Positions 34,493 to 45,526 of a stretch of DNA of 54,820 nucleotides are shown one piece after another. The stretch's first letter is position 1, and each line of letters begins with the position of its first letter. The translations under genes and the position numbers were made by a program. The DNA is from Gamarada debralockiae (lineage: Eukaryota > Ascomycota > Leotiomycetes > Helotiales > Hyphodiscaceae), in contig NXFV01000160.1 of the NCBI GenBank assembly GCA_002803225.1, positions 1 through 54,820 of the forward strand, read 5' to 3'. Under the pieces are notes generated by a model. That model searched no databases. It had not been told where the DNA came from and saw only the letters and a program-made list of their open reading frames with translations.

Positions 34493-35824
34493 ATGCCTCC
34501 TTGCCAGAAGGCTGCAAGGCCACTGGCACAATGCCTACGGAATGCTCAATTATCGAATCACTCTGCAAGATCACTTCGAACGTTTACGAGCTCTTCGCGG
34601 TCCAATGAGCCTGCCTCCGAAACCGCACATTTTACCCCCGTTTTTGACCCAGCTACGGTGACATCTATAAAGGGCGAGAATGCTTTGATGAGAAGTGGAG
34701 TTTTGCCAATTGGGTCAAGACGTCGTCGTGCTGCGGTGAAGAGCTCGGATAATATCCCTTTCGAGCAATTACCATACCAATGCTTTCAGGAGGCGCTCAA
34801 GGTGTTGAAGGCGGATAGAGAGGAGAAAATGAAGGAGATCCAGACGGAGAGGTTACGGATATCGCGCTTGGAGGCGCAGGATGTTGCAAACATCAAAGGA
34901 GGAGAGAAGGAGAGGCAAAACAGGCTATACCACATGAAGAAACATCTGGAATGGCTGAAGATCCAGGCGGATATCAACGATCCCCTGATCAAGAAGCGTT
35001 TTGAGGATGGACAGGGTATGGAAGTCCTTTTGAGTTACAAGTAAAATTCCATACTGATTGATATGACAGGAGATATGAACAAGCCCATCTACCGCTACCT
35101 AGCAGACCGAAAATGGCGAGAGTACCAACGCCTGCTCATCGTCCAGCGCATAAACCAATTGAGCATCGTCCCCGACCTCTTACCTCACTTCGAACCTACG
35201 GCTGAAGTACGAGCAGCTTTCAAACAGCGCAACGTCCAGCCTGGCGAGTACGTTGATTCTCGGGTCAGCGAGCTACCACCACGGCTGAAGGTGCAGGTCT
35301 TCGATAAAGGCGAGCGACTTGTCACTGTGGTTGTCGTTGATGGAGATGTGCCTCTTCCGGACAAGGATTCGTTCATGCATCGATGCCATTATCTTGCTGC
35401 CAACATCCCTATCTCACCCACACAGACCTCGTTGCCCCTATCCAAGGCGCAAGAGAGCCAGCTTGTACTGCCCTACATTCCGCCCTTCGCTCAAAAGGGG
35501 TCACCATATCACCGATATTCGATATTTGTTCTAGAGCAAAGCCCAGGCAAGACACTCGACGTTGAGGTGTTGAAGAAGGAGGTAAAGCGTGATGGATTTA
35601 GTCTTAGGAACTTCACCCACAAGCAAGGGGTGCAGCCGATCGGAGTAGGCATTTTCAGGACCTTGTGGGATGAAGGAACCGCCGGTGTTATGCAGAGAGC
35701 TGGCATCGAGGGAGCAGATATCGAGTTCAAGAGGAAGAGAATCCCAGCTCTCAAGCCGAAACAGAAGGCAAGAGGTTGGGAAGCTAGACACGCGAGTGAT
35801 AAGTATAAGTCCCTCAGGAGGTGA
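34493..35824 (+). CDS. MRPL35: Mitochondrial large-subunit ribosomal protein mL38
   Basis: Exons 34493-35015 and 35070-35824 (54-base intron) give 425 residues. I start at the ATG in ACAACAATGCC; the frame is open upstream but only with a TTG. A presequence-like N-terminus (KAARPLAQCLRNAQLSNHSARSL) is followed by a Lys/Glu/Arg-rich helical segment, QGDMNKPIYRYLADRKWREYQR, and a C-terminal PEBP-like domain (KVQVFDKGERLVTVVVVDGD, HRCHYLAANIPIS, PYHRYSIFVLEQ, FSLRNFTHKQGVQPIGVGIF). This architecture is mL38 (yeast MRPL35). It is divergent from uL4m. Confidence 0.88.
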
Positions 35825-35947
35825 TGGAGCTTTGTATGACAGTACGTCAATTGTATCATATCTGTACTATGCGGAGTCTGAAATGGATCTGCTATCCTAC
35901 TCCGAGGTTTCTTGGATTGCTGAGTTTTCAAGCGTCCGCGTCGTCGT

Positions 35948-36274
35948 ATGAATGCGGTCATCTGCGAACCCTCAAGCCCTGATTATCGTAAAGGAAATGG
36001 AAGATCGCTGAATTGCCGAGCGTCCAAGTTTCTGCGTCGAATAATTTCCAAATCATCCATGAATCCTCAACCGCGCCCTCCAATGCATCGATATCGTAAA
36101 GGAAATGAGCCTTGTTCTGATAATCTGAAGGACACGGCCTATAGGACCTATCAGAGAATCTTTGCCAACCATCTTAAGACGTCGCCAACGAAAGTGTCGA
36201 ACGACACCGTCCTTCTTTGGCTGTTCCGCGGTCTCGTTCTCGCTGTGTATATGTTTGTGTCGTACTACTTTTAA
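35948..36274 (+). CDS. Possible small tail-anchored protein, 108 aa
   Basis: An ATG-started ORF with a basic, Ser/Asn/Pro-rich body and a hydrophobic C-terminal stretch (about residues 88-108, LLWLFRGLVLAVYMFVSYYF). No family was recognised. It follows mL38 closely and could be its 3' flank. Two TATCGTAAAGGAAATG repeats occur at about 35985 and 36091. Weak call. Confidence 0.22.
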   Translation: MNAVICEPSSPDYRKGNGRSLNCRASKFLRRIISKSSMNPQPRPPMHRYRKGNEPCSDNLKDTAYRTYQRIFANHLKTSPTKVSNDTVLLWLFRGLVLAVYMFVSYYF

Positions 36275-36491
36275 CAAAACTCTCTTCATATTCTTCCCAT
36301 TATCTTCATTTGAAGGTATCGTCGATGACCCGATCCATCAACAGCTCTCCCCAACTCGAATAGTCCGAATAATTGAAACTGTTGATCGTGTCTCTCGTTA
36401 CACCAAATGAGTAAACCTTCGGAATTCGCCACTAAATAACAGGGGAATCAGCAATTGCTGGATTTTGGAGTTTTTGCTCCTAAGACGTGTT

Positions 36492-38229
36492 TTAAGAGTC
36501 ACTGCTCCCGAGACAGTCTCGAATAGGAAATGGTTTTGTTCCCCAGTTATGACTTACACAACGCAGTGCCGGATCATACTTGTCCCGCGGCTGAATACCA
36601 CCATATCTGTTCCCCTCGGCCTGTTGTGGCGAAAGCTGGATCCTACCGGGCGGTGTTCGCGACCAACGTTCCTTGAATCTTACAATGGCTATCTCCTGGT
36701 CACACTTCCTAATTCTATTCCTACGAATCAATGGGAACCAGCTCCAATCAGCCCAGAAGGGAAGTGGATCGACACCGTCCGAGTATAGAACATAATGCTC
36801 CTTGACTCCGGTGAACACCGGGTTACTAAGACCGCAAAGGTTGTGGGTTGCTCGATCTGACTTGGAACGATTCTCCCAGTTCAAAATTGCATCCACCATG
36901 AGAGATTGCACCTTGGCCAAATCACCGCTGATGCAGTTCTTTCGGAAGAAGACATGAGTATCCTTCATCTTTCGGCCGAGGAACAGGGTGTCTATTGAGA
37001 AGTTGAATCGGATCAATGGAGGTGCAATGTCACAGGGGAATGACAGCGGATAGAGCTTAAGGGCCTCATTGCGAGATTCCCGGCAGATACTGAGGTTGGT
37101 GATGAAGGGTGCGTTACTGTACCACCATTCTTCTTTATTATCGAATTCGACTTCGACCAGACGAGGACCAGGAAGGTTGAGTGCCCATATCTTGTTGCGT
37201 ATCAAGATAGGGAGTTTTGCGAATAGGTGGAATTTAGGGCTGTCGTCTGCGGTGTTTTCGTGACTTTTACTCTTAGTGTTGATGACCATAGGGTCTTCGC
37301 GAGCAGTGTCCGATACTGTCGAAGAATTTATTGTCAGCATTGCTCAATCCAATTGAGAATTTATGAGGAAAGCTTGTGAAATACGAGACGGTGGCCCAGG
37401 AAATTCTGTTTGAAATGAAGTCTGGAGTGGAACTCGTGGATCCGACGAGAATAGAGGGAGAAAGATTACTTACCGACTATAATGGTGCTTGATGAGGAGG
37501 AAGAAACGGAAACTGTATCGATGTCGATGGGACTTGGTGATCGCAGGTATGGGCCAAAGCTGAAGATTGCCGTGGTATTTGAAGAGGCAATTGGTGTTGT
37601 CGCCCGTTGAGGAGAAGGGGAGAGGAGCAATGGAATGCTATCGTCGGATGTCGGTGATGAGAACATCGCTTTTGTCGAATTCGATGTGACGTCTTTGTCG
37701 CATGTGGTGTTTGAAGAACAATGGGAAACTTCAGCGAAAACTGAGGGACTTAGTAAGAGATCTCGGACAGGACGATGTGGTAGTGTACCCTGAAGTGAAA
37801 ATGTTGAGCGAAAAGCGTGATGTTTGTTTTCAGAATCTGCATAGAAACTTGAAAGTCAATACAGGAGCAATAAGATGAGCGAAAAGCAGATTACCTGAAG
37901 CTGAAGATCGGCGAAGAGCGTGATATACGTTTGACACAAACTGCACAGCGACCCAGAAAGTCAGCACAAGAGTTTGAAGATGAGCAGAAAGATTGCCTGA
38001 AGTTCAAAGGTCAGCGAAGAGCGTAATGTTCGAGAATCTGCACAGCGACTTAGAAAGTCAGCAGGAAAGTAAAAGATGAGCGAAACATAAAGTACCTGAA
38101 GTTGAGAGATCAGCGAACGGCGTGATGCTTGCTTGAGAAACAGCACAACTATCAACATGAGTATACTAAAGGTGATCGAAAAGCAGACTACCTGAAGCTG
38201 AGAGATCGGCAAAAAGCGACGTCCTATCA
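36492..38229 (-). CDS. 2EXR-domain protein with micro-exon array; 5' end unresolved
   Basis: The last exon (37315-36492) encodes the fungal 2EXR domain: KFHLFAKLPILIRNKIWALN, LPGPRLVEVEF, and NLSICRESRNEALKLYPL. A 158-base intron precedes it. The exon before it (37836-37474) reads Ser/Pro/Thr-rich low-complexity sequence and contains an internal ATG at 37666. Further upstream, micro-exons 37940-37895, 38037-37997, 38131-38096 and 38229-38192 join in consistent phase without a stop, adding peptides such as TSLFADLSAS and SITPFADLSTS. One intron would use a GC donor. At least 449 codons are read; the true start lies further upstream and was not found. If the micro-exons are not used, the protein could begin at 37666 (MFSSPTSDD). 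The function of 2EXR proteins is unknown. Confidence 0.68.
37789..38229 (-). repeat. Tandem array of intron-plus-micro-exon units (96-105 bases)
   Basis: Units start at plus-strand CCTGAAG words at 37789, 37894, 37996, 38095 and 38191 (spacings 105, 102, 99, 96). On the minus strand each unit holds an intron of about 55-61 bases: a GTA (once GC) donor, usually a TGAC-type branch site (clear in three units), and an AG acceptor. Each is followed by an exon with a CACGCTCTTCGC-like core ending CTTCAG. Units differ by scattered substitutions, so the array is not fresh. Confidence 0.75.
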
Positions 38230-38539
38230 CTAGCAAAGTCAGTTCGCGTTGTCGAGCGACTTCCTAAGCGTCGATATGTTAGCACGCTTTCGCCTTCTCA
38301 ATTCATGTAGACTGTTGCAACCGTGTACCGCTTTCGTCACTGTAATATGAGATGCTACAGTGCAGAATTTTAAGGGACACCAAGCTATCAAATTATCAAC
38401 TGAAAGGTCACAGGTAGGAGCTAACACACCAGGCCCCGGCGAAACCCAGTTCAACGAGCATACGCTGCAAATAGGATAGATTACTTAGCTAAGAAGTGTG
38501 CTGAGAAGAAAATTTGTCTTATAGAAGCATGCAAGAGCC
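38230..38539. other. Upstream side of the 2EXR gene / 3' flank of DAK1
   Basis: On the minus strand this contains GCTAAC and GAACTGAC branch-like words and a CTAG acceptor leading into the first micro-exon. The missing 5' exon(s) of the 2EXR gene probably lie here or beyond, but no start could be fixed. Confidence 0.4.
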
Positions 38540-40374
38540 TCAGACCATCTCATAGCCAGGCTCCGAAGTCTTCACGCCAGCAATACCGAGGAAGAATTCG
38601 CTCAACCCCCACGCTCCCGGATCAGGCACTTGTTCAAAGCCCGTTCCCCCGACGTAAACAGTCCTGCCTAAATTGGCTTTCATTCCTTTTGTTCCTTCTG
38701 CGCCTTTCCTGGACGCCTCTGCGGCCTTCCTTAAATCACTCGTTTCAGTAAGTGTCTTAACGAATGGATGCAGTGCATCGACCAGTGTTCTGTCTCCGGG
38801 TTGCGCAGGTGTGTATCTGGAAAGTGACTCAGATGCCTGCTTTAATGCTGCACCCCAGACCTTTGGTGTAGCTTCACCAGCGGACGATTGCTCGCGCAGG
38901 GAGTGGACTAGAGAATTGAGGAAGATAGCATATAACGCTCCTGATGTGCCGTCCATAGTGTTTTCGACTACTTGCACAACTTTGCTGACATCGATAACGG
39001 CGTCTCCAGACAGCTTGGTTTCCGAAAGCATCTTAAGGACAGCTGGAATTTTATTAGCCTGTACAAGTACATTAGAGAAGGCAGAACATGATACTTACAT
39101 TCAGCACCTCTCTTCAAACCAATACCACAGTCTCCGTCACCAACCACTGTATCGTATCTTGTGACATCTGGCTCAGCTGCGATCAATCTTTCCAGCCCCG
39201 CTGTCAAGGCAGTCTTCGCAGTCTCGGGATCAAGCTTCAACCCGCTGGCTTTGATGTCCTCTCCCACATTTGCTGATTCTTCCCGAGTTCGGCTTGACTT
39301 GGCTTCCCATGTCTCCTTTCGGATTGGTGCAGTCCAACCGGTAGCTTCACAAGGATCATCCAATAACTGGATCATACTCGGTCCGCCAATGTTTGTGTTG
39401 ACCACATTGAGAATGGATATGCTGAATCCGAGGCCGTTGAGACTTGTCATGTAGGTGCCGGCCAGCACTCGGACTGGCTTAATGTTGTAATCCTTCTCCA
39501 ATTGCTGGACAACCTCTGCTGTAATCCCCCCCAACTCCAAGACACTAACTCCGCCAAGGTTATTGACTAAAAGGACGACCTCATTTGAGTTAACTCGGAG
39601 GAAAGCTCGGTCTTCGTCCTTCCAATCCAACAACTGCGTAAGCATCTTCTTGACCAGCTCAGGTAGATCTAAAATCTCTCTTCCACTTCCAGGCTCATTG
39701 TGAATACCCATTCCGATCTCAACCTCTTCCGAGGCAAGGGTTTCGTCAGAGTTTGGGTCCGGAGGAGCTCTACCTGGGACGTGGACGTGATCCAAGCTGG
39801 CACCAATACTGACGATGTTCTCAGCCGTCAACTTTGCAACTTTGTATACGTCCTCCAAGCTTGCTCCTCTTGCTGCCAAAGCACCCGAGATCTTGTGTAC
39901 CAGTACTGTGCCAGCAATGCCTCTTCTTCCCACCTTTCCAGCTTTCATTCTACCAACACCCACATCATCACCCACCACCAGCATCTCGACTTTCAGGCCC
40001 GCAGCCTTCGCTTTCTCAACTCCCATACCGAAATTCAGCACGTCACCAGTGTAATTCATGACCGTAACTAGAATCCCTTTCTCGGAGTCTACTCTTGACA
40101 TTATAGCCTTACGGATCTGCTCTGCTGATGGAGAGGCAAAGATTGTGCCAGCTACCCCCGCTGATAGTAATCCTGCACCGACGAAAGCTCCGAAGCTTGG
40201 TTCATGGCCACTTCCTCCACCGGATATTATAGAGACTTGTGAGGCATGCCCTGGTCGTCTGTAGATGATCTTGTTCTCGGCATCGAGTGCGACGGAAGGG
40301 TTCGTGATCGTGAGAGCTTGTAGAGCCGAATTGACCAGGTGCGTTGGATCATTGATAAAGTGTTTGGCAGACAT
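38540..40374 (-). CDS. DAK1: Dihydroxyacetone kinase
   Basis: Exons 40374-39099 and 39042-38540 (56-base intron) give 592 residues, a normal DAK length. The N-terminal DhaK domain has ISGGGSGHEPSFGAFVGAG, NYTGDVLNFGM, SLDHVHVPGR, and MGIHNEPGSG, whose His is the family's covalent substrate-binding residue. The C-terminal DhaL domain has the Asp-rich VVGDGDCGIGLKRGAE, completed across the intron, and DGTSGALYAIFL. It phosphorylates dihydroxyacetone with ATP in the cytosol, for detoxification and glycerol use. A CCCCT stress-element-like word lies at 40642-40646 upstream, a weak hint only. Confidence 0.95.
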
Positions 40375-41230
40375 GATTGCGGTATCGCCGTTGTCAGTCG
40401 TTCAGAGGAATTGGAGGTTGGAAAGGGAGGAGAGGAGTATCGGTGAAGATTGATCAGTTCGTAGGTAACAAGCACACGACGTGCGGGGCAGGAGTAAATC
40501 AGCTCATAGCTCCTTTTTGTTGATTAACAGCAAGAGCGGGGCTCGCGGGGGGCTGCGTTGATCCGGTGTCAACAGAAACCGGTGATGGCTGTCTTGTGCA
40601 TTGCAATGCGACTTTGGCTGCGCGGGGGTTCGGCAAACCTGCCCCTAACTTTTATTTGTAGCCACGCAGCCAAACTATAACCCCGCCTCAGAGCGATATA
40701 AACCAATTGAAACGAGTTGTGCAATTAATCCGAAAACTGCATATCATAGTACTAATTAATCACTCTCTTGCATAGCAGAAACTATAAAAATCGCACTTGA
40801 TTTGGACTAGCTTTTGCGGGAAAGTCGGCCGTTGTCAAATCTTAGAGTTCCTCGCTTACCGGCGACGGATATACAAATCTCCGGGGATACCTGAAGAGCA
40901 CTTTGTGGCTAGTGCAAGTAATCGACACCAGGGCTTAGCCAGTCAAAAGGCTTCCTACCAGGATTTTGACCCGCTTATACCCACTGTTACAAGTAATTAG
41001 GGGGTACCGCTGTGCGAATACTTATGGGCTGTACCTCCGTATGGGGAGATCTTGGGAGATCAACACGGTCGGTTTTGCCCTATTTGAGGGCGAATCCTTC
41101 GAACTAAATGTAACTGCTGCCTTAGGCACTATCAGCTGAGATAAGCACTGCCGGTCTAGCGTGTCAGACATTATATGTGCAAGTCGCCTTGCCTAGAACA
41201 TCGACCGTCCTATCTCAGTCGTTCTTCAAC
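40375..41230. promoter_or_regulatory. Divergent intergenic region, DAK1 / P450
   Basis: 856 bases between two head-to-head genes. It has GC-rich runs near 40535-40560, one CCCCT word, and a GTACCTCCGTA motif at about 41030-41040 of the kind also seen at 24978. No other gene was recognised. Confidence 0.4.
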
Positions 41231-42927
41231 ATGGGCTTACTACTATTCTTGCTGCCGGCTGTGGCAGCAATTTTCACAATCTACTGTGTAGTTGCACATG
41301 TAAGTCAGGCAGCGAAGGCGAAATCTTCCGGTTGCCAACCAGCACCACTCTTTCGACCTTGGGATGTATTTGGCGTGCAGAATTTCAAGATTGAGATGAA
41401 TGGAATGAAGACAAACCGCTTATCTTATGCCTTCTTAGATCGCAAGAAAGAAATGAGCGCAAAGATGGGACGAGACTGCAAAACATTTCGAATAAAATAT
41501 CCACCGGGAGAGACGTGGTTCTATACCTTCGACCCGAAGAATCTGCAGGCTGTGCTAGCGACCCAATTTCAAGATTTTCAGCAGCCAGCGGTCAGAGTGC
41601 GAGCGTTCGAGGCGCTTCTAGGTCTCGGTATTGTACGTTTTGCGACTTAAAACATACGCAGAGCTAATTCCAACAGTTCTCAGCGAACGGACCTAAATGG
41701 GAACACTCTCGAGCTCTTCTAAGACCGCAATTCATGCGTGAACAGATAGCTGATCTGGGGCTCTTCGAAACACATGTCAAAAATCTCTTTGATGCCCTCC
41801 CACGTGCCGTGGAGCCTGGTGACTGGACCCCGACTTTCGATATGCAACCGCTATTGGAGCGTTTTACAATGGATACTGCCACAGAGTTTCTCTTTGGCGA
41901 AAGCGTGCACAGCCAGAAAGATGATAGTACAGATACGAGTACTTTGTTCTCTAAGAAGGAGATGATGCAGTTCGTAGAGGCCTTCTTCAGAGCAGAGAAG
42001 ACAACGGCGAAATCTATGATATACGGTGACCTGTTCTGGCTAACGCACGATCGCAAATTCAAGGAACAGTGTAAAGCTGTTCATAACTTCGTCGATACGT
42101 ATGTCCAGCGCCATTTGAGGGACGGTGGCTCGGATAAAAAGCCAGGGACGGGAAAATACGTCGTTCTGGATGCTATTGTCACTGACGTGAAGGATCCGCA
42201 GGAGCTCCGCTCCCAGCTGTTGAACATCCTTCTGGCAGGCAGCGACACCATCTCGGGAACTTTTGGCTTCCTTTTGGCCTCATTGGCACAATATCCTCAT
42301 ATTTTCAAGAAGCTTCGCAACATCATTATAGATGACTTTGGATCCTTTGATCGACCGAAGCAGATCACGCTCAGCGGGCTTAAGAACTGTTCATACCTTC
42401 AATGGTGCTTGAACGAAGTTCTTCGAGTCTACCCTTCGGTTCCGGTCAACTACCGTGAGGCAGTTAGAGACACAACACTGCCCGTGGGTGGTGGCTCCGA
42501 TGGGACTTCACCAGTATTTATACCTAAAGGTCACCTTGTTGCTTGGGAGGTATGTCTTTGCGTCTTGTCATCACTATTGTACCTCTGGCTTCTCCTCAGT
42601 GCTGACATCTCTTCCGTGTAGCTTTGGACAATGCACTCAGACCCAGAACTTTGGGGCCCTGATGCTGACCGCTTCAGGCCAGAACGATGGGAGAGGCACA
42701 AATTTGGATTCAACTACCTCCCATTCAACGCTGGCCCTCGAATATGTATCGGACAACAATTCGCCCTTGCTGAGATTGCCTATGTCACAGTCAGGCTCCT
42801 GCAAAAGTTCGACTCAATTGATGGATCAGTCTTGCCGAAAGGACGACTGCCCTGTGATTGGAAATTAGTAGATAAAGTGGCCGGGGGCGTGAGCATAAAG
42901 CTTCACAGCGCAAACAACCATTTGTGA
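41231..42927 (+). CDS. Cytochrome P450, CYP52-like
   Basis: Exons 41231-41632, 41677-42549 and 42622-42927 give 526 residues. [21 protein letters not shown] is the N-terminal ER anchor. Further features are [21 protein letters not shown] (C-helix), I-helix [12 protein letters not shown]-helix ExxR in [20 protein letters not shown], an [18 protein letters not shown] loop, ERWE, and the heme loop [17 protein letters not shown] with the Cys ligand. PVGGGxDG and [10 protein letters not shown] are typical of CYP52-type n-alkane/fatty-acid omega-hydroxylases; the substrate is inferred. It is complete with all motifs intact. Confidence 0.92.
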
Positions 42928-43118
42928 TAGCATCATCGACTGATCTTTGAACGGAGCAGAGGTAGCGAAACAATTCCGCCACATCCGCCCAGTCGACTTT
43001 GTACTCTTTGGGCCCAGTGCTAGGCTATTGGCACCGGCTTCCGATCATAGTGCTACCATCTCCCAACTTAGATAGGTATTCAGGCAGTCATGTAGAACTT
43101 GGAAATCTCCGTGGAGTA

Positions 43119-43290
43119 CAGTAGAACCTCTTTATAAGAATACTATTGGGGCCCTAAATTCCTAAGAATATAAAGAGGTATTCTTATATAAAGGTTCTTA
43201 TTTGCTCACCTAAAAAATTTGGGACCTGCTACTTAATTTTTATAGGCCAGGTATTCTTATCTAAAGGATTCTTATAAAGAGATTCTACTG
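43119..43290. mobile_element. Pogo/Fot-like miniature inverted-repeat element
   Basis: 172 bases beginning CAGTAGAACCTCTTTATAAG and ending with the imperfect reverse complement, flanked on both sides by TA (43117-43118 and 43291-43292) as target duplication. The interior has further AGAATATAAAGAGG-like symmetry and no ORF. CAGTAGAA-type ends plus a TA duplication fit the Tc1/mariner-pogo group. Confidence 0.78.
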
Positions 43291-43365
43291 TAGTGAGATC
43301 CTCCAGCAGAAGTGAGCCATCGTTCCTAAACCCAGCTTCTTTCACCGCAGCAATACTTCTCTCAA

Positions 43366-44904
43366 ATGGGTCTCGCAGCGTTGGCAACATTGTTGCCGCA
43401 CAAAAAGCAAGTGAAGCCGCGGAGGAAGGATCGCAGAGTTCAGCCGTCGTCGAATATTCAGATCATTCTCCCGGAGGATATATCTGCATTCGAATCAAGT
43501 CAAGAGACTCCAGTACGGCATGGTGGCGATGAAATCCGGGGTCACTTAGAAGTGATGACCTACGGTAATTTCCAATTGGAAATCGACATCTCATATGAAG
43601 GTTTGCTCTACATTCTTGTCTTCATTGCTAAAGGGAGTCACTGAGCCTGGACCTAGGCTTCGTCCAGACTTGGATTGGATAGGAACAACGGAGACCCCTC
43701 TCACCTTCCACCTACAGCAGAGCTTCAGGTAAGCAGAGTCCTCGTTCTACTTTTAGTTCATTACAAGCTCATACACTTGAACAGTTTTTGCAGGAGACTC
43801 AGAAAATGTTCTCAGACCCGTCGACTAGATGTATCAAAGGATATTTTGGCATACATTGCCTACCGTTTCGATTCGTTGTCCCTAACGAGCTTATCTCCGC
43901 TCGGTCAGATGTCCACCCGGACTTTCTCAAGCCGTGTCCGTCTACCAAACAAGGGTTCTCGTTCTGGGACCCATAACTAGAAAGACGTACCGGCAGCCGC
44001 TGATCATATATTTGATCAGGATCAAACGCATCAGAACGGATATACATGTTGAGAGTCTTTTGCGACCTACCTACCCACGCGAGATAATCGTTATGCCCTA
44101 TACACCTGCAGCCCCTCCCCCTCCTCTTATAATATAGGCTTACCCTCGAGAATACAAATCTCTCATAACGAAATCCTTGAAGCAATGCATATGGAAACAT
44201 TCTCTGGGCACGTTAAATATCTCAGCTGCAGAACCCTGGCCACTAAATACTTTAGCTTTGGCTCCAAGACCATCACTTTCGCGGCCTTGACCCTCGTTTT
44301 CACACCAGATTATCCTGGGGCTTCGATATACGGCCCTGCGAGCGGAATTATGTTGTGAAGTACCACGTGCGGAACAGAACCTTTTATTCGACTCGGAGGC
44401 TAGAACGATTGCCAACGCTCAGCGCTGCAAAGGCAGAACCATGTCTAGGACGCCGCGACAAGAAGACTGCTTCAGAAGTTCGAGAATATGGCAAAATCTC
44501 TTGGAGCCAAGATCGCCAACCTCGATTATCAGAGCAGGATGTATCTCCAGATCAAAGAGAAAGTTACCCCTGGATGACCGCTCTAAAGGTCCCTATCAAT
44601 GTTACAAAGACGTTGCTGCGTATTTTCCTCAACCCGCTGTCCGCCCGCCAATATGCCTTGGTGCCTCGGCTGAGCATCAAAAGGACTGTATCACGAGCCC
44701 AATGAGCTGGTATTACCAGTGGAAGTCATTTCCTATCCTCCCAACGGTCCCAGCTTTGGGAGAGATGAGGGGGAAAGGCATGAATGCCAAGATGAGGTTT
44801 CTGCGTCTCTTTCTCGCCTTCCGCACTACTTCATGACCCCGAACGTTGATGTACATAGCCTACTTCCAACATATGACGTCTCTCCACCGTCGTATGATTT
44901 ATGA
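43366..44904 (+). pseudogene. Arrestin-like protein, decayed, C-terminal PPSY motif
   Basis: The N-terminal arrestin strand pattern begins at the ATG at 43366 (GGDEIRGHLEVMTYGNFQLEID). CLPFRFVVPNELI, LIRIKRIRTD, REIIVMPYTP, SLGTLNISAAEPW, KYHVRNRTFYSTRR, ALKVPINVTKTLL, LNPLSARQYALV and finally LLPTYDVSPPSYDL follow in the order of fungal arrestin-like trafficking adaptors. The frame is broken, however: TAG at 44135-44137, TGA at 44288-44290 (both explainable by C-to-T changes), and at least two frame changes (about 44310 and 44700). Introns near 43610 and 43730 are ambiguous. Such proteins recruit Rsp5-type ligases through PY motifs. I read this as a pseudogene; an unusual intron pattern is less likely. 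Confidence 0.6.
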
Positions 44905-45099
44905 ATAGAGGAGCCTGTCTCAGTTAGTCATTTATTTGAGCATAAAGAGACGAAAGAAATCATCTTGTATGCCCTGCAAAATCTGATACCCAACTTGTCT
45001 CCCAATGCTCCCACCAGCAGCGCCAGTAGCAGTGAGCTAACTGTGCCGCGGTTGATAGTGTAATCTTGCCTGTACATAGTGCTGCCGTGGAAGAAAGTC

Positions 45100-45378
45100 A
45101 TTTCAGTTCCTACGATGCGTCTTTCTCTAGAACGATCCGACTATCGTGGCTTCTGGTTCTGCAATTGCAAATGTGCTGGACTCTACCGCTGGCAGTGCCC
45201 CTGTCAGCTTCGCTGATGGCCACTCATACGCCAAGGAAACCGGCCATACCCAATGTAAGCGGCAGACCGTTTCTCTCCAACATGTAAAGCTGGCTCACAG
45301 TGATTCTGGTAGACCACGCTGAGCTTTTCGATGGAGATCCTGTAGGATTGCAAATCATTGGACTTCGGTTATAAGAGA
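45100..45378 (+). pseudogene. Amidase C-terminal remnant
   Basis: Open frames read LDSTAGSAPVSFADG and, after a frame change, AELFDGDPVGLQIIGLRL, which matches the C-terminal Asp-Gly-x-PVGLQ-GxR signature of amidase-signature enzymes. The upstream catalytic region was not found and stops interrupt the frame, so this is a fragment. Confidence 0.4.
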
Positions 45379-45526
45379 AAAGGGAATCGGCATGATGAAG
45401 CGAGCTGGTGGGAACACCAGTCGTAATATGCTCTCGAGAACTGCTCTTGGTGCTGGGAAGTTAACAATCAAGCCCGACACGCCATGCGTGGGTACAAGGT
45501 CCAAAGATATCTAGATTGGGGGTGAA

